From assembly GCA_012959965.1 (NCBI GenBank), contig DUCF01000026.1:1-64000 (forward strand): 64,000 nucleotides of DNA, given 5' to 3'. Shown here in pieces: positions 32,714 to 42,763 of the stretch (within the stretch, counting starts at the first letter, position 1; each line of letters opens with the position of its first letter). This DNA is from Candidatus Thioglobus sp. Lineage in GTDB: Bacteria; Pseudomonadota; Gammaproteobacteria; PS1; Pseudothioglobaceae. Made by a program: the position numbers and the translations under genes. The notes below the pieces were generated by a model, which worked only from the letters and a program-made list of their open reading frames with translations, was not told where the DNA came from and made no database searches.

Positions 32714-33892
32714 TTAAACCAATTCTACGGCCATAGCTGTTGCTTCGCCACCACCGATACACAAGCTCGCTATTCCGCGTTTTAATCCTTTGTTTTTAAG
32801 CGCTGTAATGAGGGTTAAGATAATACGAGAACCGGTAGAGCCAATAGGGTGTCCTTGGGCGCAAGCTCCACCGTATACATTGACCTTTCTCGCATCCAAG
32901 TTAAGCTCTTGTATGGCCAGCATAGTTACCATGGCAAAGGCTTCATTTATTTCAAACAGATCCACGTCTTCTACTGTCCAGTTCATTTTATCTAACAGCC
33001 CTTGCATCGCGCCAATAGGCGCAATGGTAAACTCACCCGGCTCACGGGCAAAACTGTGTACTCCGAGAATTTGCGCCATCGGTTGCCAGCCAGTCTCCAC
33101 AACAGCCTTACCGCTGGCCAACACTAAAGCCGAAGCACCATCAGAAATAGAGCTGGCATTAGCTGCGGTTATGGTGCCGTCTTTTTTAAACGCAGCGCGC
33201 AGTTGTGGTATTTTGTCAAGCCGCGCCTGACCCGGCTGCTCATCAATCACAACCGTCACTACGCCTTTTCGATTACTAATAACGACAGACTCTATTTCGC
33301 TCTCAAGGTCGCCGTTTTTAATGGCGGCGTTGGCTTTCGATAAAGAACCTATAGCAAACTCATCCATAGCCTCACGACTTAGGCCGTAATCGTCTGCTGT
33401 TGTCTGGGCAAAAGCGCCCATCAAGCCACCTTCGTAGGCGTCTTCCAAGCCGTCAAAAAACATATGATCGAGCATTTTTCCGTGGCCCATACGCATACCT
33501 TGTCGCACCTTGGGCAATAAGTAGGGCGCATTGGTCATACTTTCCATGCCGCCGCACAGCATGACGTTAGCCGACCCTGCTTTGATGGCATTAAAACCCA
33601 TAATAGTGGTTTGCATGCCCGAGCCGCACATCTTGTTAACAGTGGTGCAAGGAACACTTTTTGCCAACCCTGCGCCTAATGCTGCCTGACGTGCTGGCGC
33701 TTGGCCTTGGCCTGCGGCCAATACACAGCCCATGTAGACTTCATCAATTTGATCGGCGTTGACGCCACCTCGTTTGAGTGCGCCCGCAATAGCAACAGCA
33801 CCCAGTTGGGCTGCATTTTGGCTACCTAAACTGCCGTCTAGAGCTCCCATTGGGGTGCGACTACCGGAAATAATATAAACTTCTTCACTCAT
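32714..33892 (-). CDS. Acetyl-CoA C-acetyltransferase (thiolase)
   Basis: NKMCGSGMQTTIMG, GGACAQGHPIGSTGSR, CIGGGEATAMAVE. Confidence 0.94.
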   Translation of the reverse strand: MSEEVYIISGSRTPMGALDGSLGSQNAAQLGAVAIAGALKRGGVNADQIDEVYMGCVLAAGQGQAPARQAALGAGLAKSVPCTTVNKMCGSGMQTTIMGFNAIKAGSANVMLCGGMESMTNAPYLLPKVRQGMRMGHGKMLDHMFFDGLEDAYEGGLMGAFAQTTADDYGLSREAMDEFAIGSLSKANAAIKNGDLESEIESVVISNRKGVVTVVIDEQPGQARLDKIPQLRAAFKKDGTITAANASSISDGASALVLASGKAVVETGWQPMAQILGVHSFAREPGEFTIAPIGAMQGLLDKMNWTVEDVDLFEINEAFAMVTMLAIQELNLDARKVNVYGGACAQGHPIGSTGSRIILTLITALKNKGLKRGIASLCIGGGEATAMAVELV

Positions 33893-34063
33893 CAAATGTA
33901 ACTCCAATTTATTTTTGTGTAACGCATTTTTCTCTGGTTGGTTTTTTTCATCAACAACAAAGACAATTGCAATATGCAATTATTATACATACCCCTAAAT
34001 CCTACAAACTGGCTGGTGGCTTTTGCGGTAATAACAGCAATCAATAATTATTCAAATCATCAG

Positions 34064-34109
34064 TATTATTAATCTGCAATAAGAATGCTTTGATTGCAGA
34101 TTAATAATA
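34064..34109. repeat. 17-bp perfect inverted repeat with 12-nt spacer
   Basis: TATTATTAATCTGCAAT - aagaatgctttg - ATTGCAGATTAATAATA. Confidence 0.95.
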
Positions 34110-34150
34110 TTGCTAATTTTCAATTTTTTATAATCCTTTAAATGAAAAAT

Positions 34151-34171
34151 GCCAGTGGCAAAAGCCACTGA
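34151..34171 (-). terminator. Terminator-like hairpin after the Liv binding protein gene
   Basis: CAGTGGC-AAAA-GCCACTG; minus strand continues into CATTTTTCATTT. Confidence 0.65.
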
Positions 34172-34197
34172 CATTAGTCAATTAAACAAAACTATGT

Positions 34198-35523
34198 TTA
34201 ATTACAGCTTCTAGGTGTAATACCTTTTTCTGCTGCGTACTGAGCGGCTGAAGCCTTATACAAATCCCATAGGAGTTCGTCGTTAGGCTCTATCCAATCA
34301 GTTATATTTTGCCAAGCATTGCCGTCCCACTGGGTTACCTTCGCACGACCTTGTCCAGCGTGATCCGCACAACTAAGCTTTATAGGATCCATCATGCCTG
34401 TAGCTCCAAGCTCATCGATACGGGACGCGGTAAGATCTAAACGATCAAGTGCCCACTGCATTTGCTTACCTGTTACCGGTGCATTGACAGATGCGTTCAT
34501 TGCTGAACTCATTGCTTCAGTCAATAAAATACCCGCCATCACGCCTCGGTTATAGGCCTGTTGACCAACCTTATCAACTGAATCAGCAGAACCAAGACCT
34601 TTGGAGTACAAGACTTCTTTGATTTCAGCATGGATAGGGAATGTTCCTGAGCCAGTAAACTGCATTGATTTATAACCAATAGCTGCATCACCAGCAGGGA
34701 TCACATCAGGCTCGTTACCAGACCACCAGATGCCGATAAACTTATCCCTAGGGAAGTTAACAGCAGCAGCCTCTTTAATCGCTGTTGCGTTCATAACGCC
34801 CCAGCCCCACATCAAGACATAATCAGGACGCAATTGACGACCGATTTTCAACCAAGTTGATTTTTGCTCTAAACCAGGGTGAGGAACCGGGAATAACGAC
34901 AACTCGAAACCGTGTTCTGCCGCAAGATACTCAAGCGTTTTAATAGGCTCTTTACCATAAGCAGACTGATGATAAACTAGGGCAATTTTCTTGCCATTTA
35001 GTTGGTCATAGCCGCCTTCTTCGCTGGCAATATAGTTAATGCCAATATCTGCACCAGCCCAGTAAGTGGTTGGTGGTACGAATACCCATGGAAATACCGT
35101 TCCATCAGCAGCATCAGCACGACCATAGGCCGAGGTGATCAATGGAATCTCGTCTGCTACGACGCGATCCAGCAATGCGTAAGTTACACCTGTTGATAAT
35201 GGCATAACTGCCGGCATACCTGTAGGGCCGTTATTTTTCATGCGCTCATAGCACTCAACACCTTTGTCGGTGTTGTAGCCGAAATCGCACTCTTCCAGAT
35301 CCAAGTGGACACCGTTGACACCACCATCGCGTTCGTTAAGCATATTAATATAGTCAGAAAAACCATCAGCGTAAGGAACGCCGGCTGGTGCATATGGACC
35401 AGAACGGTAAACCAGTGCGCCGACAAACTGCGACTCGGCTGCAACAGCTGCTGTTGCAGCCGTCAGACTGGTCGCAGCAATTGATGCGGCAATCAGTCCT
35501 TGTGTTATGTGTTTCATTTCCAT
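34198..35523 (-). CDS. Branched-chain amino acid-type ABC transporter substrate-binding protein
   Basis: 441 aa with signal peptide; FVGALVYRSGPYAPAGVPYADGFSDYINMLNERDGGVNG. Confidence 0.9.
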   Translation of the reverse strand: MEMKHITQGLIAASIAATSLTAATAAVAAESQFVGALVYRSGPYAPAGVPYADGFSDYINMLNERDGGVNGVHLDLEECDFGYNTDKGVECYERMKNNGPTGMPAVMPLSTGVTYALLDRVVADEIPLITSAYGRADAADGTVFPWVFVPPTTYWAGADIGINYIASEEGGYDQLNGKKIALVYHQSAYGKEPIKTLEYLAAEHGFELSLFPVPHPGLEQKSTWLKIGRQLRPDYVLMWGWGVMNATAIKEAAAVNFPRDKFIGIWWSGNEPDVIPAGDAAIGYKSMQFTGSGTFPIHAEIKEVLYSKGLGSADSVDKVGQQAYNRGVMAGILLTEAMSSAMNASVNAPVTGKQMQWALDRLDLTASRIDELGATGMMDPIKLSCADHAGQGRAKVTQWDGNAWQNITDWIEPNDELLWDLYKASAAQYAAEKGITPRSCN

Positions 35524-35602
35524 CTTTAAACTCTCCTATTTTTATTAGTAGTTTTAACGCCCTTTTTTGTTCACCAAAGTAAATACAAAAGGCGCGAATT
35601 TG

Positions 35603-35632
35603 ATAATACGCCTAATTTATACTAATTGTCAA
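35603..35632 (-). promoter_or_regulatory. Sigma70-like promoter of the substrate-binding protein gene, -35 overlapped by operator TTGTCAACAA
   Basis: Minus strand TTGACA (35627-35632) - N18 - TATTAT (35603-35608); TTGTCAACAA at 35626-35635; second site TTGTTAACAA at 35698-35707. Confidence 0.72.
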
Positions 35633-35798
35633 CAATTTATTCAAATAATTCATATAATTCAATTATTTATGCATATTTGGTCCTAAAAACAATATTATTG
35701 TTAACAACATTACAAATTTGTAGGGTCTTGGCTACAATAGCCAACAATCAGAGTGAATTAGTTAAAAAACACCAGTTTGGAGTCTTTATACTCACTCT

Positions 35799-36629
35799 TC
35801 AGTTGGGCGTACTAGGCTTAGTGGCAACAAATTCAACCACACTTAGCCTATCATTCTGAAGGGCTTCTAGTAAATTTTCCATCATGGTTAAAAAGCTCTC
35901 GCCAAGAATGATTTCAAGGCCCGGCTCTTTTTTTCCTCCTTGTTTTATTCTCTCAATCACTCTCTGAATGCTGACTATTGCTGTCGAACTGACATCCTGT
36001 AGATGATTAAGCTCAAATCCACAATTATGGATTAATGCGCCATAATTATGGATATTGTCAAGAAAACTATCTTTCGACTCTTTCGCCCAAGGCAGGGGAT
36101 AGTTGACGCTGTCATTGGCCCGTGTTGTACAGAGCACTTCGTACATTAACAGCTGCCCGGCTGGTTTTAAAACTCGATAAAACTCTGTCATCAGCGCTTT
36201 TTTATCGCAAATATTCATGGTTATATGCTGAGTCCATAATGCACTATAACTATTTTTTTTAAATGGCATCTTAAGCGCATTAGCTCTTATGAATTTAGTT
36301 TGATTGCCCATGTTCAATTGCTTGGAAATCAATCTTGCTGCCTGGCAATAGTCTTCACTCAAGTCAACTCCAGTAACATGGCAATTACTCGTACAAGCTA
36401 TGGTTCGTGCAGCGCCGCCGATACCACAGCCAACATCCAACACCTTATCTTGTGGATTAAAACCTGCTAATTCAATCATCTTAAGCGTTGCAGCTAACCC
36501 GCCAATGTGAAATTGATCGACAGCAGCAATAATCTTATGGTCAAACGGTTTGTTGAGTTGCTTTGCATGGTTTAACGCAGCGCGAACCAATTGCTCCAAG
36601 TTGTGACGACGATAATGGCTTGAAGTCAT
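35799..36629 (-). CDS. Class I SAM-dependent methyltransferase
   Basis: KVLDVGCGIGGAARTIA motif I; ATGA overlap with upstream CoA-transferase gene. Confidence 0.88.
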   Translation of the reverse strand: MTSSHYRRHNLEQLVRAALNHAKQLNKPFDHKIIAAVDQFHIGGLAATLKMIELAGFNPQDKVLDVGCGIGGAARTIACTSNCHVTGVDLSEDYCQAARLISKQLNMGNQTKFIRANALKMPFKKNSYSALWTQHITMNICDKKALMTEFYRVLKPAGQLLMYEVLCTTRANDSVNYPLPWAKESKDSFLDNIHNYGALIHNCGFELNHLQDVSSTAIVSIQRVIERIKQGGKKEPGLEIILGESFLTMMENLLEALQNDRLSVVEFVATKPSTPN

Positions 36630-37717
36630 TTTTCGAAGGCTTGCCATCGCGGCTGTTCTTCAGCTTTGAATTCAAAGATGCCTGCTCTAAGCGCGACGCT
36701 GTCGTTATTGATATGAGCAGGATAAGCAGGCCCATCTCTTGTGAGCGCTCTTCTGGCTTTAATTTGTGGGTGAGAAGACATTTGTTCACCCAGCATCAAA
36801 GCTTCATAGCAACAGTCAACAGGTTCAAAAAATTGGTTCCAATGGTTGCGTGGCTGCTGCCTGAAAAGCTTGGTTACTTTGGCTATCAGCTGTTTTTGCG
36901 GCATTTCACTGTATTGTAAATCAAGCCACGCAGGCTTATCAACAGCAGCGCAAAAATTTTGCCAGAAATGTTTTTCCAGTGCCGCAAGGCTAATGAAATG
37001 ACCGTCACTGCATTGATAAATATTGTAACAGGCAGCGCCGCCGTTGAGCAATAATTCAGAACGCATATTATCTGACTCGAAAAAAGGCAGGTATTGCCAC
37101 GACAGACAAGACTCAAACAAGCTGACATCGATATAAGCGCCTTTTCCACTGCGGCGTCGTGCATGCAGTGCCGCTAAGATGCACACACTGGCCTGCATCG
37201 CACCTGCGTGATCTGCCAAAGGAGGATAAGTTATCACAGGTTGATTCTCAGAGCTGTTCAGCCCAAGTGCGCCACTGGCAGCACAATAGTTTAAATCGTG
37301 GCCTGCACGATGAAGATAAGGCCCACTTTGACCATAGCCTGACAAAGCACAATGGATGAGCTGAGGGTTGATTGAGTTGAGTGTTGTACGATCAAACCCC
37401 AATCGCTGCAACACACCAGGGCGAAAAGATTCCAGCAATACATCGGCATCCTTTAGCAGTTGGCGCAAATTTTGTTGTCCAGCGGATGATTTTAAATCGA
37501 GACGGCAAATTCTTTTACCGCGGTTTAAATGCCGGTAAACCGGCGAAGTTTCACTGTCGCCGGCATACATGAATCGACGCATCGGATCACCATCAGGAGG
37601 CTCAACCTTGATAACCTGCGCACCCAAGTCGGACAGCTGTCGTGTGGCAAAAGGTCCAGGAATGTATTGCGATAAATCCAGAATTTTAATGTCATCTAAA
37701 AACTCACTGGATTTCAT
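36626..37717 (-). CDS. CaiB/BaiF family CoA-transferase
   Basis: KILDLSQYIPGPFATRQLSDLGAQVIKVEPPDGDPMR. Confidence 0.93.
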   Translation of the reverse strand: MKSSEFLDDIKILDLSQYIPGPFATRQLSDLGAQVIKVEPPDGDPMRRFMYAGDSETSPVYRHLNRGKRICRLDLKSSAGQQNLRQLLKDADVLLESFRPGVLQRLGFDRTTLNSINPQLIHCALSGYGQSGPYLHRAGHDLNYCAASGALGLNSSENQPVITYPPLADHAGAMQASVCILAALHARRRSGKGAYIDVSLFESCLSWQYLPFFESDNMRSELLLNGGAACYNIYQCSDGHFISLAALEKHFWQNFCAAVDKPAWLDLQYSEMPQKQLIAKVTKLFRQQPRNHWNQFFEPVDCCYEALMLGEQMSSHPQIKARRALTRDGPAYPAHINNDSVALRAGIFEFKAEEQPRWQAFEK

Positions 37718-37732
37718 GCTGTTTAACCAATC

Positions 37733-38968
37733 TTAGTCATATTTGCGTATATCGTCGATAACTATGCCATCATTGGGCAGTGAACCGGGTTCAAGCAGTT
37801 CTACCTCGCCACGCAGTTTACAAATTTCACGAATGCTGTCACGAATCGCTGCATTGAGTGATTGATCAGCGCACGAGGTTTCGCATTGTAGGGTTATCTG
37901 ATCAGCCTCATCAATCCAGTTTATTGTGAGTCGGGCACGACTGATTTCAGGATAGCGCTGAACAATTTTATTGACCTGCTCCGGGTGAATAAACATACCG
38001 CGTACTTTTGCGGTTTGATCGGCTCGTCCCATCCAGCCTTTGATGCGCTTATTGGTTCGTCCACACGGGCTTTCCCCCGACATAATGGTAGAAAGATCGC
38101 CGGTTGCAAATCGTATCAGCGGGTAGTCTGGGTTCAAACTGGTGACTACTACTTCGCCAACTTCACCGTCTGCCACCCTGTCACCAGTACCGGGACGCAC
38201 GATTTCAAGATAAACGCCTTCATCAATAATCAAACCTTCCTGGGCTTTTGATTCGTAGGCAATAACGCCGAGGTCGGCAGTTGTATAACATTGCTGCACA
38301 CGAATTCCCCGCTCGATAAGGCCTGTACGAATAGAGGGTGGTAGCGCCTCACCACTGACCATAGCCTTTTTAATCGAACTAACATCAAGATTCAGCTCGT
38401 GGGCCTTATCAAGAATAATTTTCAAAAAAGAGGGTGTGCCGACATAACCGTTCGGACGCAGGTCCGCAATAGTCTGCGCCTGGAGTTCTGTTTGTCCGAC
38501 TCCGGCCGGAACCACACTACAGCCCAGTGCATGAGCGCCACTATCGACCATGGCTCCTGCTGGGGTAAAATGATACGAAAAACAGTTGTGCAGAAGATCC
38601 CCAGATCTAAAACCAGCTGCGTAGAGAGCTCTCGCGAAGTTAGCGAAATCTGTCCTAGCGGTGCCTGGTTCATATATAGGCCCCGGCGAGGCGAATATAT
38701 GGGTAAGTCGCCCATTTTGCATGGCCTCCATCCCGCCAAAGGGAGGCGTGAGACGTTGCTTTTCAACAAGTTCAGATTTTCTCGTGACAGGCAGTTTACT
38801 GATAGCATTAACATCCAGCAGGTGTTCCGGCTCAAAATCTTTTAATAGTAGTTTGTAAGCAACAGAATGCTCTTTAGCATGCGCTATCTGCTTACGAATA
38901 GCTTGGCAAAGCGCCTGCTCACGCTGCTCTGCATTTCGAGTTTCTAGGGAATCATAAAATTCACTCAT
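37733..38968 (-). CDS. PaaK-like AMP-dependent acyl/aryl-CoA ligase
   Basis: 411 aa; ASPGPIYEPG, QQCYTTADLGVIAYES, RFATGDLS; phenylacetate-CoA ligase family. Confidence 0.87.
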   Translation of the reverse strand: MSEFYDSLETRNAEQREQALCQAIRKQIAHAKEHSVAYKLLLKDFEPEHLLDVNAISKLPVTRKSELVEKQRLTPPFGGMEAMQNGRLTHIFASPGPIYEPGTARTDFANFARALYAAGFRSGDLLHNCFSYHFTPAGAMVDSGAHALGCSVVPAGVGQTELQAQTIADLRPNGYVGTPSFLKIILDKAHELNLDVSSIKKAMVSGEALPPSIRTGLIERGIRVQQCYTTADLGVIAYESKAQEGLIIDEGVYLEIVRPGTGDRVADGEVGEVVVTSLNPDYPLIRFATGDLSTIMSGESPCGRTNKRIKGWMGRADQTAKVRGMFIHPEQVNKIVQRYPEISRARLTINWIDEADQITLQCETSCADQSLNAAIRDSIREICKLRGEVELLEPGSLPNDGIVIDDIRKYD

Positions 38969-38992
38969 AATAGTTATAGTGCTGCTGCGACT

Positions 38993-39808
38993 TTACGTTA
39001 GCCAGCGTTTACGGCGGCGATAGTTTTTAACATTACGAAAGTTCTTTTTACCTTCTTTTGAAATGCCAAGATAAAATTCTTTTACATCTTCATTTTCAGC
39101 AAGTTCGCTTGCGAGCCCCTCCATAACAATTCGCCCGTTTTCCATAATATAACCAAAATCTGAGTATCTCAATGCAATGTTAGTATTTTGTTCTGCGAGC
39201 AGAAAGGTGACGCCTTCTTGTTCGTTAAGTTGTTTTATTATTTCAAAAATATCTTCTACCAGCTGCGGCGCTAAACCCATAGAAGGCTCATCAAGTAATA
39301 TCATTTCAGGATTGGACATTAAAGCACGGCCAACTGCACACATTTGTTGTTCGCCACCCGATGTGTAACCAGCTTGACTTTTGCGTCGCTCAGCAAGACG
39401 CGGAAAATACTGATAAACCATCTCGAGATTTTTTGCTACTGCTTTACGCCCACCACTAAGGGTATAGGCCCCGGTGAGAAGGTTTTCTTCGATGGTCAAA
39501 TGCTCAAAACAATGGCGACCCTCCATGACCTGTATCACACCATGATCCACCAAATCGGCAGGGCTTTGACTCTCTACTTGCTGATCCTTATACAAAATAT
39601 TGCCTTTAGTCACAACACCTCTTTCCGCCCCAAGCAGGCCTGAAATTGACTTCAATGTGGTGCTCTTTCCAGCGCCATTAGCGCCCAGCAAAGCAATGAT
39701 ACTACCTTTAGGGACATTCAGTGAAACGCCTTTAAGAACAAGGATGACGTGATCATATATAACTTCAATATTGTTGATTTGCAATAAAGGGGTGTCTTGA
39801 TTGCTCAT
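38993..39808 (-). CDS. livF: ABC transporter ATP-binding protein, LivF family
   Basis: GANGAGKSTTLKSISGL, YTSGGEQQMCAVGRALM, LLDEPSMGLAP. Confidence 0.92.
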   Translation of the reverse strand: MSNQDTPLLQINNIEVIYDHVILVLKGVSLNVPKGSIIALLGANGAGKSTTLKSISGLLGAERGVVTKGNILYKDQQVESQSPADLVDHGVIQVMEGRHCFEHLTIEENLLTGAYTLSGGRKAVAKNLEMVYQYFPRLAERRKSQAGYTSGGEQQMCAVGRALMSNPEMILLDEPSMGLAPQLVEDIFEIIKQLNEQEGVTFLLAEQNTNIALRYSDFGYIMENGRIVMEGLASELAENEDVKEFYLGISKEGKKNFRNVKNYRRRKRWLT

Positions 39809-39881
39809 TTTAAGCTTTCCTTTTTATTATTTAACAGCGTTTATTTTCTACAGAGGTGCTTCTCATAGTCAATGCCCCATA

Positions 39882-40961
39882 TCAGTGGGGGAATGGCCAG
39901 AGCCTCAATTTTTCCTTCAACAATGACCAGAGCCGCGCTAAACCGTGAGGCTCAACAATGAGGAAGAAGACAATAAGTGCGCCAAAGATCATGTATTCCA
40001 TATGCGAAATCATATCGGTTCTAATATTTAACCCTAGCATGGTTGGGAGGTTATTAAGCAGAATCGGTAACAATATAATAAAAGCCGCACCTAGGAATGC
40101 GCCCATAATCGAACCCAAGCCGCCGATAATAATCATAAACAACACCTGAAAAGAGCGATTGACATCAAACGCCAATGGCTCAACCGACCCAGTGTAGAGA
40201 AAAGCCCACAGCGCACCAGCGACTCCGCAGAAAAAAGAGCTAACAGCAAATGCTTTGAGTTTTGTTCTCAACATAGGAATGCCGATAATTTCAGCGGCTA
40301 TATCCATATCGCGAACAGCCCTCCATTCACGACCAATATTAGACCGTACTAGGTTTTTTGCCACGAGCGCCAACAAGACCACAACACTCAGCGTAAACAT
40401 ATATTTTGCGACTAAAGAGGCTTCCGGCCCGGTGATAAAGACATCGCCAAAAATAGTCATTGGTGGGGCGCTAATAACTCCTGAGGCACTGTAATTGGTG
40501 AACCAGCCAAATTTATCAAACATCCAGATCAGAAAGAATTGTGAAGCAAGGGTTGCAACAGCCAGATAAAAGCCTTTAATTCGCAAAGAGGGAATACCAA
40601 ACAAGATACCAACAGCAGCCGCTATGAGACCCGCCCCGAAGATCACCAAGACAATGTGCATGTCGGGAAAAGAAGTGGCAAGCTTATAAGCGGAAAAAGC
40701 ACCAGTTGCCATAAATCCACCCGTACCCAAACTGAGCTGGCCGCAATAGCCCGTCAATATATTCAGCCCCAGTGCTGCCAGTGCTAGAATCAGGAATGGC
40801 AGCATGATTGCACCCAACCAGTATTCACTGCCAACTGCCGGGATTAGCAAAAATGCAATCGCAAAAATACCAATCATGGACCAACGATCTTGGGGAATAG
40901 TAAAAATCGCATGGTCTGCGCGATATGTTGTCTTATAAACCCCTGCTTCACGATAGATCAT
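39882..40961 (-). CDS. livM: ABC transporter permease, LivM family
   Basis: GYCGQLSLGTGGFMATGAF; start at MIYREAG just past livH stop. Confidence 0.91.
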   Translation of the reverse strand: MIYREAGVYKTTYRADHAIFTIPQDRWSMIGIFAIAFLLIPAVGSEYWLGAIMLPFLILALAALGLNILTGYCGQLSLGTGGFMATGAFSAYKLATSFPDMHIVLVIFGAGLIAAAVGILFGIPSLRIKGFYLAVATLASQFFLIWMFDKFGWFTNYSASGVISAPPMTIFGDVFITGPEASLVAKYMFTLSVVVLLALVAKNLVRSNIGREWRAVRDMDIAAEIIGIPMLRTKLKAFAVSSFFCGVAGALWAFLYTGSVEPLAFDVNRSFQVLFMIIIGGLGSIMGAFLGAAFIILLPILLNNLPTMLGLNIRTDMISHMEYMIFGALIVFFLIVEPHGLARLWSLLKEKLRLWPFPH

Positions 40962-40963
40962 TA

Positions 40964-41956
40964 CTATACCCTCTCGATAATTTTTTCGCCAAACAAACCT
41001 TGCGGACGAAATACTAAAAATAACAGTGCCAGCATATACGCAAACCACTCTTCGATGCCGCCTCCTATCATCGGAGCGAGAAAGACTTCAGCCAGTTTTT
41101 CACCAGCACCTATTATCAAACCTCCAATGATGGCCCCGGGGACCGAGGTGAACCCGCCTAGAATCAAAACTGGCAGCGCTTTTAATGCGATCAGGGAGAG
41201 TGCAAACTGCACCCCCATCTTACTGCCCCACATCATGCCGGCAACCAGACCAACCAGGCCAGCGACCGTCCACACAATAATCCAGATGTGCTTCAGTGGA
41301 ATGCCCACGCTGAGCGCTGCCTGATGGTCATCGGCTACCGCACGTAATGCACGACCTATACGGGTGTACTGAAAGAAAATACTCAGCCCGACTACCATGA
41401 CAGCGGCAATCCCAGCGGCGAATAGGTCAAAATCATTGATTAATATTTGTCCGTCAAAGTAAAAACCGGGTGCTTCTGAAATCCCAAGACTCAACACTTT
41501 AACCTCTGACCCCCACAAAGTCTGACCAAAGCCATCAAGAAAATAAGCGATGCCGATTGTGGCCATGAATAGGATAATAGGCTCCTGATTAACCAACTTA
41601 CTAAGCACCAGTCTTTCAATAGATACCGCCAACAGGAACATCACACCCATGGTAGCAACTATTGCCAGCCACATCGGCAAACCGAGCCCATGGAGCCCGA
41701 CCAGAGTCAATGCAGCAAACAGCACAATTGCTCCCTGCGAAAAATTGAACACTCCAGAGGCTTTAAAAATTAGTACAAAACCCAGTGCAATCAGTGAATA
41801 CATCACACCAGAAAGCAAGCCGCCTATAGCCACTTCAAAGAAAAATGGCCAGTTGAAAAAAATCTGATCCGATAATTGGCCAGCTGTCCACGGGACAACA
41901 ACCATTAGCACAATAAAGGCCAGAATAATATAAATAATATCTCGTTCTATGCGCAT
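40964..41956 (-). CDS. livH: ABC transporter permease, LivH family
   Basis: GLLSGVMYSLIALGFVLIFKASGVFNFSQGA. Confidence 0.93.
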   Translation of the reverse strand: MRIERDIIYIILAFIVLMVVVPWTAGQLSDQIFFNWPFFFEVAIGGLLSGVMYSLIALGFVLIFKASGVFNFSQGAIVLFAALTLVGLHGLGLPMWLAIVATMGVMFLLAVSIERLVLSKLVNQEPIILFMATIGIAYFLDGFGQTLWGSEVKVLSLGISEAPGFYFDGQILINDFDLFAAGIAAVMVVGLSIFFQYTRIGRALRAVADDHQAALSVGIPLKHIWIIVWTVAGLVGLVAGMMWGSKMGVQFALSLIALKALPVLILGGFTSVPGAIIGGLIIGAGEKLAEVFLAPMIGGGIEEWFAYMLALLFLVFRPQGLFGEKIIERV

Positions 41957-41967
41957 GTTCTTTTTCC

Positions 41968-42759
41968 TTAGTGAGAAACGCCAAGATAGGCGTCGATAAC
42001 AGTTTGGTTACTACGAACCTCATCCGGAGGTCCATCGGCTAGTTGCAGCCCATAATCGAGCACAACAACTCTATCCGACAAATCCATGACTACACCCATA
42101 TCGTGCTCAATAAGAATTATGGTGGTACCAAATTCATCGTTTATGTCGAGAATAAAGCGCGACATATCTTCTTTTTCTTCAACATTCATGCCGGCCATAG
42201 GTTCGTCAAGTAGCAAAATATCAGGCTCAGCGGCAAGGGCACGCCCCAACTCGACACGTTTTTGAAACCCGTAAGGTAGGCGACCCACCGGGGTTTTACG
42301 AATATTCTGAATTTCAAGAAAATCGATAATTTCTTCGACTTTTTGACGGTGTTCGATTTCTTCTTTTTGTGCTTTACCCCAATACCAACCCTGTTGGAAA
42401 ATATTGCATTTCATTTTCAGATTGCGTCCGGTCATAATATTATCCAAAGTACTCATACCTTTAAATAAGGCAATATTCTGAAAAGTACGAGCAATGCCGG
42501 ATGCAGCCGCCTTATGCACATCCATCTCCTTGCGTTTTTCCCCGCGAAAAGTAATACTGCCCTCTTGGGGGTGGTAAAAACCATTAATCACATTTAGCAT
42601 GGAACTTTTACCCGCGCCATTGGGTCCGATAATCGAGCGTATTTCACCTTGTCTAACATCAAAACTGATGTCGTCCAATACTTTCATTGCGCCAAAAGAC
42701 AGGCTAATGTTATCGAGGGCGAGAATCACGTCTCCAATTTTACGTTCGTTCATATCCAT
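41968..42759 (-). CDS. livG: ABC transporter ATP-binding protein, LivG family
   Basis: GPNGAGKSSMLNVINGFYHPQEG, LLDEPMAGMNVEEKEDM. Confidence 0.93.
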   Translation of the reverse strand: MDMNERKIGDVILALDNISLSFGAMKVLDDISFDVRQGEIRSIIGPNGAGKSSMLNVINGFYHPQEGSITFRGEKRKEMDVHKAAASGIARTFQNIALFKGMSTLDNIMTGRNLKMKCNIFQQGWYWGKAQKEEIEHRQKVEEIIDFLEIQNIRKTPVGRLPYGFQKRVELGRALAAEPDILLLDEPMAGMNVEEKEDMSRFILDINDEFGTTIILIEHDMGVVMDLSDRVVVLDYGLQLADGPPDEVRSNQTVIDAYLGVSH

Positions 42760-42763
42760 AGTA

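Noticed and set aside
34187-34200. CAAAACTATGTTTA, similar to the core of the 71-bp element
   Set aside because: Overlaps the end of the binding-protein gene and the rest of the 71-bp element does not align; treated as chance.
36541-37572. ORFs antisense to the methyltransferase and CoA-transferase genes (36541-36789, 36563-36919, 37381-37572)
   Set aside because: Overlap strongly supported minus-strand genes, no recognisable protein features.
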